A DNA stretch of 43,903 bases, from assembly GCA_041583495.1 (NCBI GenBank), contig JBFHFS010000041.1, forward strand, positions 1-43,903, in the 5' to 3' direction. This stretch comes from JBFHFS01 sp041583495 (GTDB lineage: Bacteria > Bacteroidota > Bacteroidia > Bacteroidales > Marinilabiliaceae). The position numbers and the translations under genes are program-made. Below the pieces are notes generated by a model that saw only the letters and a list, made by a program, of their open reading frames with translations, made no database searches and had not been told where the DNA came from. Positions 32,948-42,217 of this stretch are shown here, piece by piece; within the stretch, counting starts at the first letter, position 1, and each line of letters begins with the position of its first letter.

Positions 32948-33808
32948 GTTAAGGATATGCTGTTTGTAATGGTTTGGGGTCATGCCCGTGATGGTTATAA
33001 AATGCCGGTGAAAATTGGATATATTATTGTAACCACTCGAATAACACGCCTCTGAAACACTGAGTCCTTTTTTTACCAGGTGCTTACACGCATGGCTAAT
33101 CCTGACTTCGATCAGGTACTGAGAAAATGTTTTTTGTGTTCTTCGTTTGAAGTATCTGCAAAAAGATGTGGGGGTCATACAAATAAGTGAAGCTACTTTT
33201 TCGAGTGCAATATCCTTACTATAGTTGTTTAGGATGTAATCGAACACTTTGTTCAACCGTTCACTATTTTCTGCATCATGAATGATGGGTGTTTTGGTGG
33301 AGATAATCTCCACATTTTTATTCGCCGACATTCGGCTGCAAGCCATAAGGAATTCAAGGATTCTTTGAATGCCCTGCAGTTTCAATAGTTTTTTAAGGTG
33401 AGGTAGGATTTCTTTGGAGTTTCCTCTGGACAGTCTTACCCCAAAATCCGCATTCTTGAATAACTTCTCAATCAGTTGTGCTTCAGGAATGTTTTGGAAC
33501 ATTCCCAGAATAGAATCCTTCAGAAAAAAAATAGAAATGGCTCGTGCGCGTGCAGGTAACCCTGATTTTAAACGAGTAACATCGTTTCTGAAAACATGGG
33601 GCAGGTTTGGTCCTATCAGATAAAGATCACCATGTTTGAACCGGTCCAGTTTATCTCCCACCAATAGAATTCCCTCTCCTTCAAGAATAAATGTTAACTG
33701 GCACTCCTCATGAAAATGTATCGGTTCGTAGAAACTGGGTAAATCCCAATATTCAACCCTTAGGGTTTCCGGTGCCTGCCGGGGGACTTTGAAGCAAATT
33801 GGTTCCAT
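32942..33808 (-). CDS. AraC-family regulator with cupin sensor domain
   Basis: A 288-residue cytoplasmic transcription factor. Residues about 15-85 form a cupin-type ligand domain (HFHEECQLTFILEGEGILLVG, then HGDLYLIGPNLPH). Residues about 190-285 hold the double helix-turn-helix of AraC/XylS proteins (KDIALEKVASLICMTPTSFCRYFKRRT, then SVSEACYSSGYNNISNFHRHF). Such regulators bind a small sugar or derivative and switch nearby genes. It is the only recognisable regulator in the window, lying between the two PUL blocks; no HTCS or ECF sigma/anti-sigma gene is present. Its targets cannot be deduced from this sequence. Confidence 0.92.
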   Translation of the reverse strand: MEPICFKVPRQAPETLRVEYWDLPSFYEPIHFHEECQLTFILEGEGILLVGDKLDRFKHGDLYLIGPNLPHVFRNDVTRLKSGLPARARAISIFFLKDSILGMFQNIPEAQLIEKLFKNADFGVRLSRGNSKEILPHLKKLLKLQGIQRILEFLMACSRMSANKNVEIISTKTPIIHDAENSERLNKVFDYILNNYSKDIALEKVASLICMTPTSFCRYFKRRTQKTFSQYLIEVRISHACKHLVKKGLSVSEACYSSGYNNISNFHRHFITITGMTPNHYKQHILNP

Positions 33809-34073
33809 AATAATTACAATTTAATGATGGATTGTTTCAAAATACCTTTATAAAATGAGTTTAAAAATACAAAAAATAATTTGATTCAAACAAGGGTTTG
33901 TGTTAAATCTTTTCAAAATAGCATGTTTCTGTTTTAGATTGACGCAATTAGGTTAAAAAAACTATCAAAATCAATAGGAGAAAGGCGATTTTCACAATAA
34001 TTTAGAAATATTTCATTCTTTTTTGTTAAATAGTTTTTTGGCGGAATTTATGAGTTTAGAACCCCAAAAGCAT
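33809..34073. other. AT-rich gap upstream of the AraC gene
   Basis: Together with the terminator it makes a 405-bp gap without genes. The AraC promoter must lie here, on the minus strand. The sequence is AT-rich with several runs of A and T, but I found no exact CAAAnnTA (minus-strand TAnnTTTG) box. Confidence 0.35.
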
Positions 34074-34111
34074 AAAAAAAAACAGCAGAGGTTTTGTTTC
34101 TGCTGTTTTTT
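34074..34111 (-). terminator. Strong intrinsic terminator of the minus-strand GH95 gene
   Basis: Arms 34078-34088 and 34100-34110 form a perfect 11-bp stem (CAGCAG/CTGCTG core) with an 11-nt loop. It is bordered by an A-run on the plus strand, which reads as a T-run on the minus strand. It is about 100 bp beyond the GH95 stop at 34214 and separates that gene from AraC. Confidence 0.8.
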
Positions 34112-34213
34112 AAAATATCTCCAAATGGTTATGGCTGGTTACTTTTGCAAATAGGTTTTAAAACCCTTTGCGGGATGTCGGCCAGGCCATGGGGGTCTCT
34201 TTGGATAAGCACA

Positions 34214-36559
34214 TCAAGGCTTCTTTGAGGCCTCATCTCGACTTTCAACAAAATTCAGATGCTCATCGAGCCGGTAGATGCTTCCAGCGGTGGTTTCCGA
34301 TTCCCATGTTTTATTGCCGTATTTTACTTTGCACGGCTGACCGGCTTTGGAATGAATGACCGCCGAGGTCAGTTTGCCATCTGCCCAGGTCATGGTCACT
34401 TCGAATCCTCCGCGTGCCGACAGGCCTGAAACCGAACCGGTGGACCACGGAGAGGGTAAAGCCGGTAACAGTTCTATTTGGCCCGCATGACTCTGCATCA
34501 GCATTTCGCCATACCCGGCGGTGGCCCCCAGATTTCCGTCAATCTGGAAAGGGGGGTGGGAGTCGAACAGGTTCGAGTAGACGCCTCCGCCACTTTTGCC
34601 GTAGATCGTCTTTGTTTCTTCAACCAGGGTTAAGAGGCTTCGCAGCAGTTTGTAGGCGCGATCTCCATCGCCAAGCCTGGCCCAGAAATTGATTTTCCAG
34701 GCACGGCTCCATCCGGTGCTCTCATCTCCGCGGGCATTGAGCGATACCCGCGCCGCCTCGGCTAAGGCCGGGGTGGTTGCCATGCTGATCTGACGGCCCG
34801 GATAAAGGGCAAAAAGGTGAGAGACATGCCGATGATGGTCATTGGGATCATCGCGGTCAATTTCCCATTCCTTCAACTGTCCCCATCGGCCAATCTCCGG
34901 TTTCAGCAAATCCTCACGCATGGCGGCGATGTGATCCCGGAACTCTTGGTCATCACCCAGCTCATCCGCCGCTTCGATGGTGTTGGTGAACAGGTCGTAA
35001 ATAATTTCCTGGTCGTAGGTCACCCCTTCTTCGGGTTCATATTTGTACTGCTCGGGCGACCAGCCATCCGGAGTCACCAGCGTTCCGTCGGGCCGTCTTT
35101 TCAGATGATCCTCCCAAAAGTGGCAGACCTCCTTGAGAACCGGATAGGCCGTAGTGCGAAGGTATTCCTTGTCGCGCCCAAAAGCATAATGTTCCCATAA
35201 GTGCTGAGCATACCAGGCACTGCCGGGTGCATTCCATTTCCAGAAGGAGATACCACAGGCGTTGTTCATGGTTTGAACGGTCCATCCGCGGACATTCCCG
35301 TAATGGCGTTGTGTGTTTTTTGCACTTACCTCCCGCAGGCTGATGATGTAATCAATGAAGGGCTCGTGACATTCTCCCAGATTGGCGGTTTCGGCAGGCC
35401 AATAATTCATCTCCAGATTGATGTTGGAGTGATAGTCTCCGGCCCAGGCGGGTTGATTGCTGTGGTTCCAGACCCCCTGAAGGTTGGCGGGCAGGGCTCC
35501 GGGGCGCGAGCAACTGATCAGTAAGTAGCGGCCGAACTGGTAGAACAGGGCCTCCAATTGGGGATCGTTTGTTTTATTTTTGGTGTAGGCCTCCAGCCGC
35601 TCCAGAGTGGTGCGGGCGAGAAGTTCAGGTGTGGTTTGCCCTAAATCGAGCCTTACTCGGCCAAAAAGAGACTGATAATCCTTTACATGTTCCGTCAGAA
35701 GCGCCTGGGTGCTCCTGGTGGCTGCCGAATCCACCTTTTGGGTAACCCTGCTGTGAGGATGGTCCCCAAGCCACTCTTTCGTGTGGTCCTGCGCAAAATT
35801 GGTTCCCGCCCCCAGAATCAGGGTCACACTGTCGCAATTCTTAAAATCGATACCGGGTCCTGATGCCGGGTATCTCCACGAATTTTCCGGGGCAGCGGCT
35901 TTTAGAGTCCCTCCCTGGTTTAAAACCTGCAGCTGGGCCTCGTATTCAAAGCCATTATCCAGTTTACCCGTACTCTGTAGCCGGTTATTATCCAGTGTGA
36001 TGGAGGCTTCATGCATGTCTGTCAGCCAGACACGTCCGGAGTAGGAGGCGGGTTTGTCGGCCGTCAGGGTTACCATAATCACCCCTGCAGGATGGCTGGC
36101 GAAGGCGGTTTGCCGGTAGTGCACCCCTTGGTAGTCGTAATCGACCTGATGAACCGCCCGGTTGATATCCAAAGAACGCCTGTAATTCGTTACCTTGGCC
36201 GGATCGTGGCCCAGGTGGATGAAGATATCCCCGAAGGCCTGATGGGCCCCCATGTCTTCTTCTTCGATGTCGTATGTCCGGGCCATTCGGTCCCCGCTCC
36301 AAAGGCTGATCTCATTAAACTGAATCCTTTCGAGATCGGTGCCGCCGAAGAGCATCGCTCCCATGGGCCCGTTGCCAATGGGCAGGGCCTGGGTCATCCA
36401 TAATTTAGCCGGCTGATCATACCACAGAGAGAGTGACCCGGCCTCTTTTTCCGGTATACTATTTTGTGCTGCCAGCCCTGTACTCAGGGCAGTCGTTATC
36501 AGAAAAATGACGCCAAACGATGGCCCTCGTCTTTTTAATGAAGCAAATCTATTCATCAT
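34214..36559 (-). CDS. Glycoside hydrolase family 95, divergent form
   Basis: A 781-residue secreted GH95 enzyme with a signal segment FGVIFLITTALSTGLAAQ. Family marks are LPIGNGPMGAMLFGG, NEISLWSGD, SNINLEMNYWPAE (the Asn pair), a possible general acid in GWSPEQ, and QIDGNLG. Compared with the plus-strand GH95 at 13652, the N-terminal domain lacks the roughly 40-residue stretch between WSGG and the GDLYLFF strand, going almost directly from WSGDR to AFGDIFIHL. The gene looks somewhat richer in G+C than its neighbours (36241-36300 is 62%). It may act on a different alpha-L-fucoside or alpha-L-galactoside. It is a single-gene unit ending in a strong terminator, diverging from the second SusC/SusD pair. 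Confidence 0.92.
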   Translation of the reverse strand: MMNRFASLKRRGPSFGVIFLITTALSTGLAAQNSIPEKEAGSLSLWYDQPAKLWMTQALPIGNGPMGAMLFGGTDLERIQFNEISLWSGDRMARTYDIEEEDMGAHQAFGDIFIHLGHDPAKVTNYRRSLDINRAVHQVDYDYQGVHYRQTAFASHPAGVIMVTLTADKPASYSGRVWLTDMHEASITLDNNRLQSTGKLDNGFEYEAQLQVLNQGGTLKAAAPENSWRYPASGPGIDFKNCDSVTLILGAGTNFAQDHTKEWLGDHPHSRVTQKVDSAATRSTQALLTEHVKDYQSLFGRVRLDLGQTTPELLARTTLERLEAYTKNKTNDPQLEALFYQFGRYLLISCSRPGALPANLQGVWNHSNQPAWAGDYHSNINLEMNYWPAETANLGECHEPFIDYIISLREVSAKNTQRHYGNVRGWTVQTMNNACGISFWKWNAPGSAWYAQHLWEHYAFGRDKEYLRTTAYPVLKEVCHFWEDHLKRRPDGTLVTPDGWSPEQYKYEPEEGVTYDQEIIYDLFTNTIEAADELGDDQEFRDHIAAMREDLLKPEIGRWGQLKEWEIDRDDPNDHHRHVSHLFALYPGRQISMATTPALAEAARVSLNARGDESTGWSRAWKINFWARLGDGDRAYKLLRSLLTLVEETKTIYGKSGGGVYSNLFDSHPPFQIDGNLGATAGYGEMLMQSHAGQIELLPALPSPWSTGSVSGLSARGGFEVTMTWADGKLTSAVIHSKAGQPCKVKYGNKTWESETTAGSIYRLDEHLNFVESRDEASKKP

Positions 36560-37067
36560 CTCTAATCGCTTTAGGTTATTCTATATCACTGTTTATTTTT
36601 CATGCTAAGCCCCGTATGAATATCTTGAAGGCCGGGAGGGCCCCGGTTTATGCCAGATTCAACAGGGCAGGCAGGTTCCTGTTAATTCTAGGATCGGTGG
36701 AAAATTCAAATTTCATGAATTAATAGGATAAATAATAGCATTTGGAGAGGAAATAGTTACCTCAGATATGTACTATTTAATCTTTTAGCCACCGGGCTGT
36801 ACTGTAATTTATTCTTATTCTACCTCTTGTTTCAAGTCTTCGCCAGCCTCCTTCTGTTAATGAAACCAATATTGGGTGCGCATTCTTTTGTGTTCATAAA
36901 CAGGTTTGGTGGGTCGGTTTTGAATAGGGGTTATTTCTTCCTTTTTTTCTTTCAAAATAACACAAAAACAGCCTCGTGGCTTACAGATTTTTCCTGAGCG
37001 TGTCATTCTGGATAATATATTGTTGTATCGGGATAAGATAATCTATAAATCCAAGTGTTGTTAAGTG
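36560..37067. other. Gene-free divergent promoter region between GH95 and SusC
   Basis: No gene is supported. The region is AT-rich, and promoters for the minus-strand GH95 and the plus-strand SusC operon must lie in this gap or just right of it. The segment 36630-36650 has a G+C-rich palindrome-like stretch (GGGAGGGCCCC); otherwise nothing clear. Confidence 0.4.
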
Positions 37068-37075
37068 TAAATTTG
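37068..37075 (+). promoter_or_regulatory. Candidate Bacteroidota -7 box for the SusC operon
   Basis: TAAATTTG matches the TAnnTTTG consensus exactly. No TTTG -33 element is seen at the usual 19-21 bp spacing, so the promoter may need an activator. Transcription from here would give a leader of about 200 nt before the SusC start. Confidence 0.35.
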
Positions 37076-37120
37076 TGTTTCAATCCTGGAATTTACTTTA
37101 ATGAAGGTCATTTTTTCAAA

Positions 37121-37201
37121 ATGGGACTAAAAGGCAAAATTCCATTAAAACAAATTCAGGAAAGCATGCAGGATGAAATTCAATCGGAATTTTATTCATA
37201 A
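37121..37201 (+). CDS. Possible 26-residue leader peptide upstream of SusC
   Basis: ATG 37121 to TAA 37199-37201 encodes a small charged peptide containing PLKQIQESMQDEIQ, which could form an amphipathic helix. It lies in the predicted SusC leader. There is no homology I recognise, and it may be chance. Confidence 0.12.
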   Translation: MGLKGKIPLKQIQESMQDEIQSEFYS

Positions 37202-37280
37202 CCTGAGAAAGGTGAAGAGGTTAGGGTTATGAAGGGAGCATAAAATAAATCTATTGTATAAATCCAGAAATCTAAAGACT

Positions 37281-40200
37281 ATGAAAGAAAAATTACTTTT
37301 GATTTGTTTACTCTTAACTGCCACACTCAGTGCGTTTTCGCAAACCAGGATGGTTAACGGAAAAGTTACTGCGGCAGAAAATGGGGAACCGCTTATGGCC
37401 GTAACTATTTCGGTAAAGGGAACAACTGCCGGGGTGATTACTGACGTGGACGGAAGATTTACATTGGAGGTGCCGGCAGATGGTCAAACGCTGGTTGCTT
37501 CGTTTGTCGGAATGAAAACTGTGGAAGTTCCTATAACCTCCTCGGATGTATATAACTTTGTTTTAGAATCAACCACCTTTGGACTGGATGAAGTGGTGGT
37601 TACTGCCCTGGGTATCTCAAAGGCAAGAAAGGCTTTGGGGTATGTTGTTCAGGACGTGTCGGGCGACGACATTAAGAAGACGGCAGAAACAAATGTTATT
37701 AATGCCCTGGCCGGGAAGTCCGCGGGCGTCTATATCAATAGCTCCAACGGGAATGTGGGGGCTTCTTCGAGAATCGTAATCCGGGGAAACAGCTCACTTT
37801 TAGGTAACAACCAACCCTTATTTGTGGTGGATGGTGTGCCCATCGATAATTCAATCCAGGCCAGTGCCAAAGGAAATTATGACTATACTGATTTGGGTAA
37901 TGGGGCTGCCGATATTAACCCTTCTGATATTGCTGAGATGACCATTCTGAAGGGCGCAAATGCTGCATCCTTATATGGTTCCAGGGGCGCCAATGGGGTT
38001 ATTCTTATCACGACAAAAACAGGCAGTAAAAAAGGCTTTACCATTGAGGTTGAGAATTCAACGACCTTCAGTAATCCACTCGTTTTACCTGATTTTCAGA
38101 ACCAGTACGGACAAGGTGGTGGCATGCAATTCTTGTATAAAGACGGGTTGAACGGAGGCATCAATGACGGGGTTGACGAGAGCTTTGGCCCTGAGCTGGA
38201 TTATATTGTTCAGGCGGAGGATATTGCGCCGGGCGGAAAGTTATATTGGGCGGTTGAAGCCGGGGTTCCTCAAACCGTAGGCGAATTATTTGTGTTGCCA
38301 CAGTTTGACAGCCCTATCGATTCTTCTACCGGGGAAAGAATCGCTACCCCCTGGATTTCTCATCCTGATAACGTGAAGAATTACTATGAAACAGGCATTA
38401 CATCCATTACCAACTTTGCCATGAGCAATGGCGGTAAATGGGGCAATATGCGACTTTCGGCTACCAACTCAGATCAGACGGGTATGGTCCCGAATACCTA
38501 TATGGTAAAAAATACATTCAATCTTTCAGGTCAGGCAAACTTGACCGATAAATTGTCATTCGATACCCGGGCCTCTTACATCAACTCCAACGGAAATGTA
38601 AATGGATCGGGCTATACTTTTAACAATGTGGGAATGCAAACGATTTGGACGGGACGGCAGGTCGACTGGAACTATTTGAAGAACCATGTTGAGAACGCCG
38701 ATGGCACGCCAATCAGTTGGATTAACAGGTGGCATGATAACCCTTATTGGATGGCTAAGAATTTTTTGAACGAACAAACCAAAAACAGGTTCATCGGTTC
38801 GGCCTCCTTAAAATATCAGTTTAACGAATGGCTTAGCATGGTTGCAAGAGCCGGAACCGACTATTCTAACCAGCAAGTGGAACTTAAGCGGGCCTATTAC
38901 AGTCTAAATTCCAAGGAAGGGTACTATAGTGTAGATAATTATTTCAGGCAAGAAACAAATGCCGATTTCCTTCTGTCTGCGAAAAAAGAGATTTCGACGA
39001 TCCTTACCATATCCGGTAATGTGGGCGGAAACATTATGAATAAGAAGTACCGGTCTCAGGGATCAACGGTTCCCAGACTGGTGGTTCCTTATGTATATTC
39101 CTTATCCAATGCAAAGGATACCCCTACCACAACCTATTATCAAAGCGAAAAGGAGATACAAAGTTTGTATGGGGCTTTTTCTATGGAATTATGGGGGCAG
39201 TTATTTGTGGATGTAACCGGCCGAAATGACTGGTCATCGACTCTTCCCGAGACGGCTCAATCTTATTTTTACCCGTCGGTAAACACCAGTTGGATCTTTA
39301 CTGATTTACTGGATTTAGATCCTTCCGTTTTTACCTTCGGAAAAATACGACTTGGCTGGGCACAGGTAGGTAACGATACAGATCCTTACAGAACAGGTCT
39401 TAGCTACTCTGCATCCACACCCTATGGGGACAATCCTTCGTTCAGTGCCACCTCTACCTTACCACCCCTTGATCTGAAAAATGAATTGATAACTTCCACT
39501 GAGTTGGGTTTTGACCTCAAATTTTTCAATAATCGGTTAGGCATCGATGCCACCTTTTATAAGTCGACTGCCAAAAACCAGATTATGAGCGCTACCATGT
39601 CGGCAACCTCAGGATATAATTCGGCTACCATTAACGCAGGGCAAATGGACAATAAAGGTATCGAAGTAATCCTTTCGGCCAGTCCGATAGCTACGAAAGA
39701 TTTTTCATGGGATGTTATGGTTAACTGGAGTACCAACAAAAATGAGGTTGTAGCCTTAAATGGAGATATTACCAAACTTAATTTATACAAGGCCGAAGGC
39801 AACCAAATAACCGTTACTGCTGAGGTGGGTGGCGCCTATGGTGATATGTGGGGAAAAGGTTTTATTTACCACGAAAATGGGAAACCAATTGTTGGGGCAG
39901 ATGGTGTTCCTTTAACCAGTGATCTTAGGGTGCTTGGTAACATTATGCCCGACTGGCTTGCCGGTATCAACAACTCATTTAATTACAAAGGGTTACAGTT
40001 CGGATTTTTAATTGATGCCAAAATGGGCGGTGATGTATATTCACGAACCAACCAGGATGGTTGGGCTACCGGAGCCCTGAAAAGTACCGTGGGGCTAAAT
40101 GCCAATGGAGTTCCTGTGCGGGATCCTATTGCAGATGGAGGTGGTTATTTATTTGATGGTGTTTTTGCAGATGGGACCCCAAATACGATTTACAAAGATT

Positions 40201-40505
40201 TGGATGACTTTCGCTGGAACAGTTTTGCCAGAGCAGAGCGGTGGATCTATGATGCCAGTTATGTGAAATTACGCGAAGTGTCAATGTCCTATTCACTTCC
40301 GGGAACCATAATGAACAAGCTGAAACCCATTAATGGTGTTGATCTTGGGGTTTTTGCCCGTAATGTGGCCATCCTTTACACAAAGGCCGAAAACTTCGAT
40401 CCTGAAGTTTCTAACAAAGATGCCAGTCAATCCTCACAAGGATCCGAGTTTGGCTCAAATCCATCGGCCAGGAATATTGGCTTTAGAGTAAAGGTTACCT
40501 TTTAA
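37281..40505 (+). CDS. SusC-like TonB-dependent outer-membrane transporter
   Basis: The start is set at 37281 since MKEKLLLICLLLTATLSAFSQ is a good signal peptide; an in-frame ATG at 37254 adds nine polar residues. The mature protein opens with a carboxypeptidase-like regulatory domain (VNGKVTAAENGEPL to about residue 90), then a TonB plug (LDEVVVTALGISKARKALGY, RIVIRGNSSLLGNNQPLFVVDGVPID), and a long beta-barrel ending in RNIGFRVKVTF. Length and order match SusC/RagA glycan importers. It is followed 39 bp later by its SusD partner, so they form the standard outer-membrane uptake pair. The imported glycan is not shown by sequence. Confidence 0.96.
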   Translation: MKEKLLLICLLLTATLSAFSQTRMVNGKVTAAENGEPLMAVTISVKGTTAGVITDVDGRFTLEVPADGQTLVASFVGMKTVEVPITSSDVYNFVLESTTFGLDEVVVTALGISKARKALGYVVQDVSGDDIKKTAETNVINALAGKSAGVYINSSNGNVGASSRIVIRGNSSLLGNNQPLFVVDGVPIDNSIQASAKGNYDYTDLGNGAADINPSDIAEMTILKGANAASLYGSRGANGVILITTKTGSKKGFTIEVENSTTFSNPLVLPDFQNQYGQGGGMQFLYKDGLNGGINDGVDESFGPELDYIVQAEDIAPGGKLYWAVEAGVPQTVGELFVLPQFDSPIDSSTGERIATPWISHPDNVKNYYETGITSITNFAMSNGGKWGNMRLSATNSDQTGMVPNTYMVKNTFNLSGQANLTDKLSFDTRASYINSNGNVNGSGYTFNNVGMQTIWTGRQVDWNYLKNHVENADGTPISWINRWHDNPYWMAKNFLNEQTKNRFIGSASLKYQFNEWLSMVARAGTDYSNQQVELKRAYYSLNSKEGYYSVDNYFRQETNADFLLSAKKEISTILTISGNVGGNIMNKKYRSQGSTVPRLVVPYVYSLSNAKDTPTTTYYQSEKEIQSLYGAFSMELWGQLFVDVTGRNDWSSTLPETAQSYFYPSVNTSWIFTDLLDLDPSVFTFGKIRLGWAQVGNDTDPYRTGLSYSASTPYGDNPSFSATSTLPPLDLKNELITSTELGFDLKFFNNRLGIDATFYKSTAKNQIMSATMSATSGYNSATINAGQMDNKGIEVILSASPIATKDFSWDVMVNWSTNKNEVVALNGDITKLNLYKAEGNQITVTAEVGGAYGDMWGKGFIYHENGKPIVGADGVPLTSDLRVLGNIMPDWLAGINNSFNYKGLQFGFLIDAKMGGDVYSRTNQDGWATGALKSTVGLNANGVPVRDPIADGGGYLFDGVFADGTPNTIYKDLDDFRWNSFARAERWIYDASYVKLREVSMSYSLPGTIMNKLKPINGVDLGVFARNVAILYTKAENFDPEVSNKDASQSSQGSEFGSNPSARNIGFRVKVTF

Positions 40506-40544
40506 TCTGTGTTCCCCATTTAACAACATTCAAAAAATATCAAT

Positions 40545-41996
40545 ATGAAAAGATACAAGATAAAATTATCTCTTTGTGTTTCCTTAATCCTGGCACTATT
40601 TAGCTGTACCAGTGATTTTGGAGAGATGAATACCGATCCGAATACCCTCAATCAGGTTCCATATAAATCACTTATGACGAATGCAGAAATAAGCATTCTT
40701 AGAACCTACAATACAGTAGTTGATTTTGCGGTTAGCTGGACCAGATATAATGTGCGTGATGTTTATGTGCATAACGACCGTTATGAATATGCGGGAGATG
40801 ACACTCATTTTGACTACTACAGCGGGCACCTGAAAAACCTTAAGATTGCGATAAATCTTGCTACTGAAGCAGGTGATAATAACACTCTGGCTGTTCTGAA
40901 TATTTTAAGAGCCTATGCCTTTCAAAATTTAACCGACTGGTTTGGGGATATTCCTTACTCTGAAGCCTTGATGGCCGACGATCCTGACAATCCCAACATT
41001 TATGCCAAATATGATAACCAGGCCAGTATCTATGCCGATCTTATAACAAAGTTAAAAGCGGCTAACGCCATGATAGAACCAACCGCCAATATTGGTTCTG
41101 CTGATGTTATTTTCGATGGCGACATGATGATGTGGAAACGGTTTTGTAACTCCTTGTTATTGCGTGTATATATGCGGATGTCGATAGTGGATGCAGCAAC
41201 GGCTAAATCAGGCATCGAACAGATCGCTGGCGATCCGGCCACTTATCCTGTTATTGATTCAAATGAGCACGCGGCCTTTAAGTATTGGTTGCCCGATAAT
41301 TCTGTTTATAGAAGTCCTTACTATATGAATCCGGTTAACGCGTTGACTCAGGAGTATGCCACCAGTGCCTTTATGATTGCCTTTCTTAAGGATCGGGAAG
41401 ATGCAAGATTACCGGTTTATGCAGAACCTTCGGCAACCAGTGGCGAATATGTTGGACTTCCTTTGGGAACCTTAGGTTTTAATACCCCTGATTTATCCAT
41501 CATGGGTGTGGCTGAGTTTCGTTCAGATGATTCGCCCACCAGGATGATGAGATACTCTGAAGTGCTTTTTATCCTGGCCGAAGCAGCCGCCAACAATTGG
41601 AATGTGGGCATGACCGCCAAAGAAGCCTACGAAGCGGCTATTACGGCCAGCTTTGAAGAGTATGGGCTCAGTATTGGCGATTACCTGTCTCATCCACTCG
41701 TCGCTTTTGATGGTGGAACCCCGCCAAAACAATTAATTGGCGATCAAAAATGGTGTGCCCTCTATCCGGATGGAACCCAGGGTTGGGCAGAAGTCAGACG
41801 GTCGGGGTACCCAACCTATGTGGACACCACAGAACCCGTTGGATCTTTGTTTCCCGGATTAGGGGTGATCAAAAGAATGCCCTACCCTTATTCTGAGGCG
41901 ATAAATAATACTGAAAGCCTTGCAAACGCGATGGCTGCTCAACCAGGTATCGTCAGTGAGAAGTTTGGTGCAGGCGTGTGGTGGGATGTTAATTAG
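40545..41996 (+). CDS. SusD-like glycan-binding lipoprotein
   Basis: A 483-residue surface lipoprotein with lipobox LFSC (Cys21). The region after it (DFGEMNTDPNTLNQVP) and the segments RAYAFQNLTDWFGDIPYSEAL and MMWKRFCNSLLLRVYMRMS are typical of the SusD-like superfamily branch common in PULs. The C-terminal half has GTQGWAEVRRSGYP, another family mark. It forms the lid of the SusC transporter and binds oligosaccharides. It directly follows SusC; a hairpin and a GH31 gene come next. Its sequence end is different from that of the partial SusD at 1-139, which has the WPIP...NPGW form. Confidence 0.93.
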   Translation: MKRYKIKLSLCVSLILALFSCTSDFGEMNTDPNTLNQVPYKSLMTNAEISILRTYNTVVDFAVSWTRYNVRDVYVHNDRYEYAGDDTHFDYYSGHLKNLKIAINLATEAGDNNTLAVLNILRAYAFQNLTDWFGDIPYSEALMADDPDNPNIYAKYDNQASIYADLITKLKAANAMIEPTANIGSADVIFDGDMMMWKRFCNSLLLRVYMRMSIVDAATAKSGIEQIAGDPATYPVIDSNEHAAFKYWLPDNSVYRSPYYMNPVNALTQEYATSAFMIAFLKDREDARLPVYAEPSATSGEYVGLPLGTLGFNTPDLSIMGVAEFRSDDSPTRMMRYSEVLFILAEAAANNWNVGMTAKEAYEAAITASFEEYGLSIGDYLSHPLVAFDGGTPPKQLIGDQKWCALYPDGTQGWAEVRRSGYPTYVDTTEPVGSLFPGLGVIKRMPYPYSEAINNTESLANAMAAQPGIVSEKFGAGVWWDVN

Positions 41997-42070
41997 CCCT
42001 GCAACCTGCCAGATTTTTTGAATTTGACAGATCGAATACGCATTGAATCATCAAGCTAATAATGATTAAT

Positions 42071-42111
42071 TTCTGCCTGTAGAAAGGGTTTGCCCTCTTT
42101 TACAGGCAGAA
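42071..42111 (+). terminator. Long hairpin between SusD and GH31
   Basis: TTCTGCCTGTA (42071-42081) pairs perfectly with TACAGGCAGAA (42101-42111), and an inner GGG/CCC pair extends the structure. No strong T-run follows, so it may act as a partial terminator or mRNA stabiliser that lowers GH31 levels relative to SusC/SusD. Confidence 0.5.
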
Positions 42112-42217
42112 CTATTGTTGGGAAACAAACTTTTCTGACCTTTGTTTTCTAAATATTGGTGGATGTTGCGCAGGGATGCAATCATCTATTATTTAAAAAC
42201 TAACGATCTATTGATAA

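Noticed and set aside
36520..36723. 67-codon plus-strand open frame upstream of SusC
   Set aside because: It starts antisense to the GH95 signal peptide and shows no domain; best read as chance.
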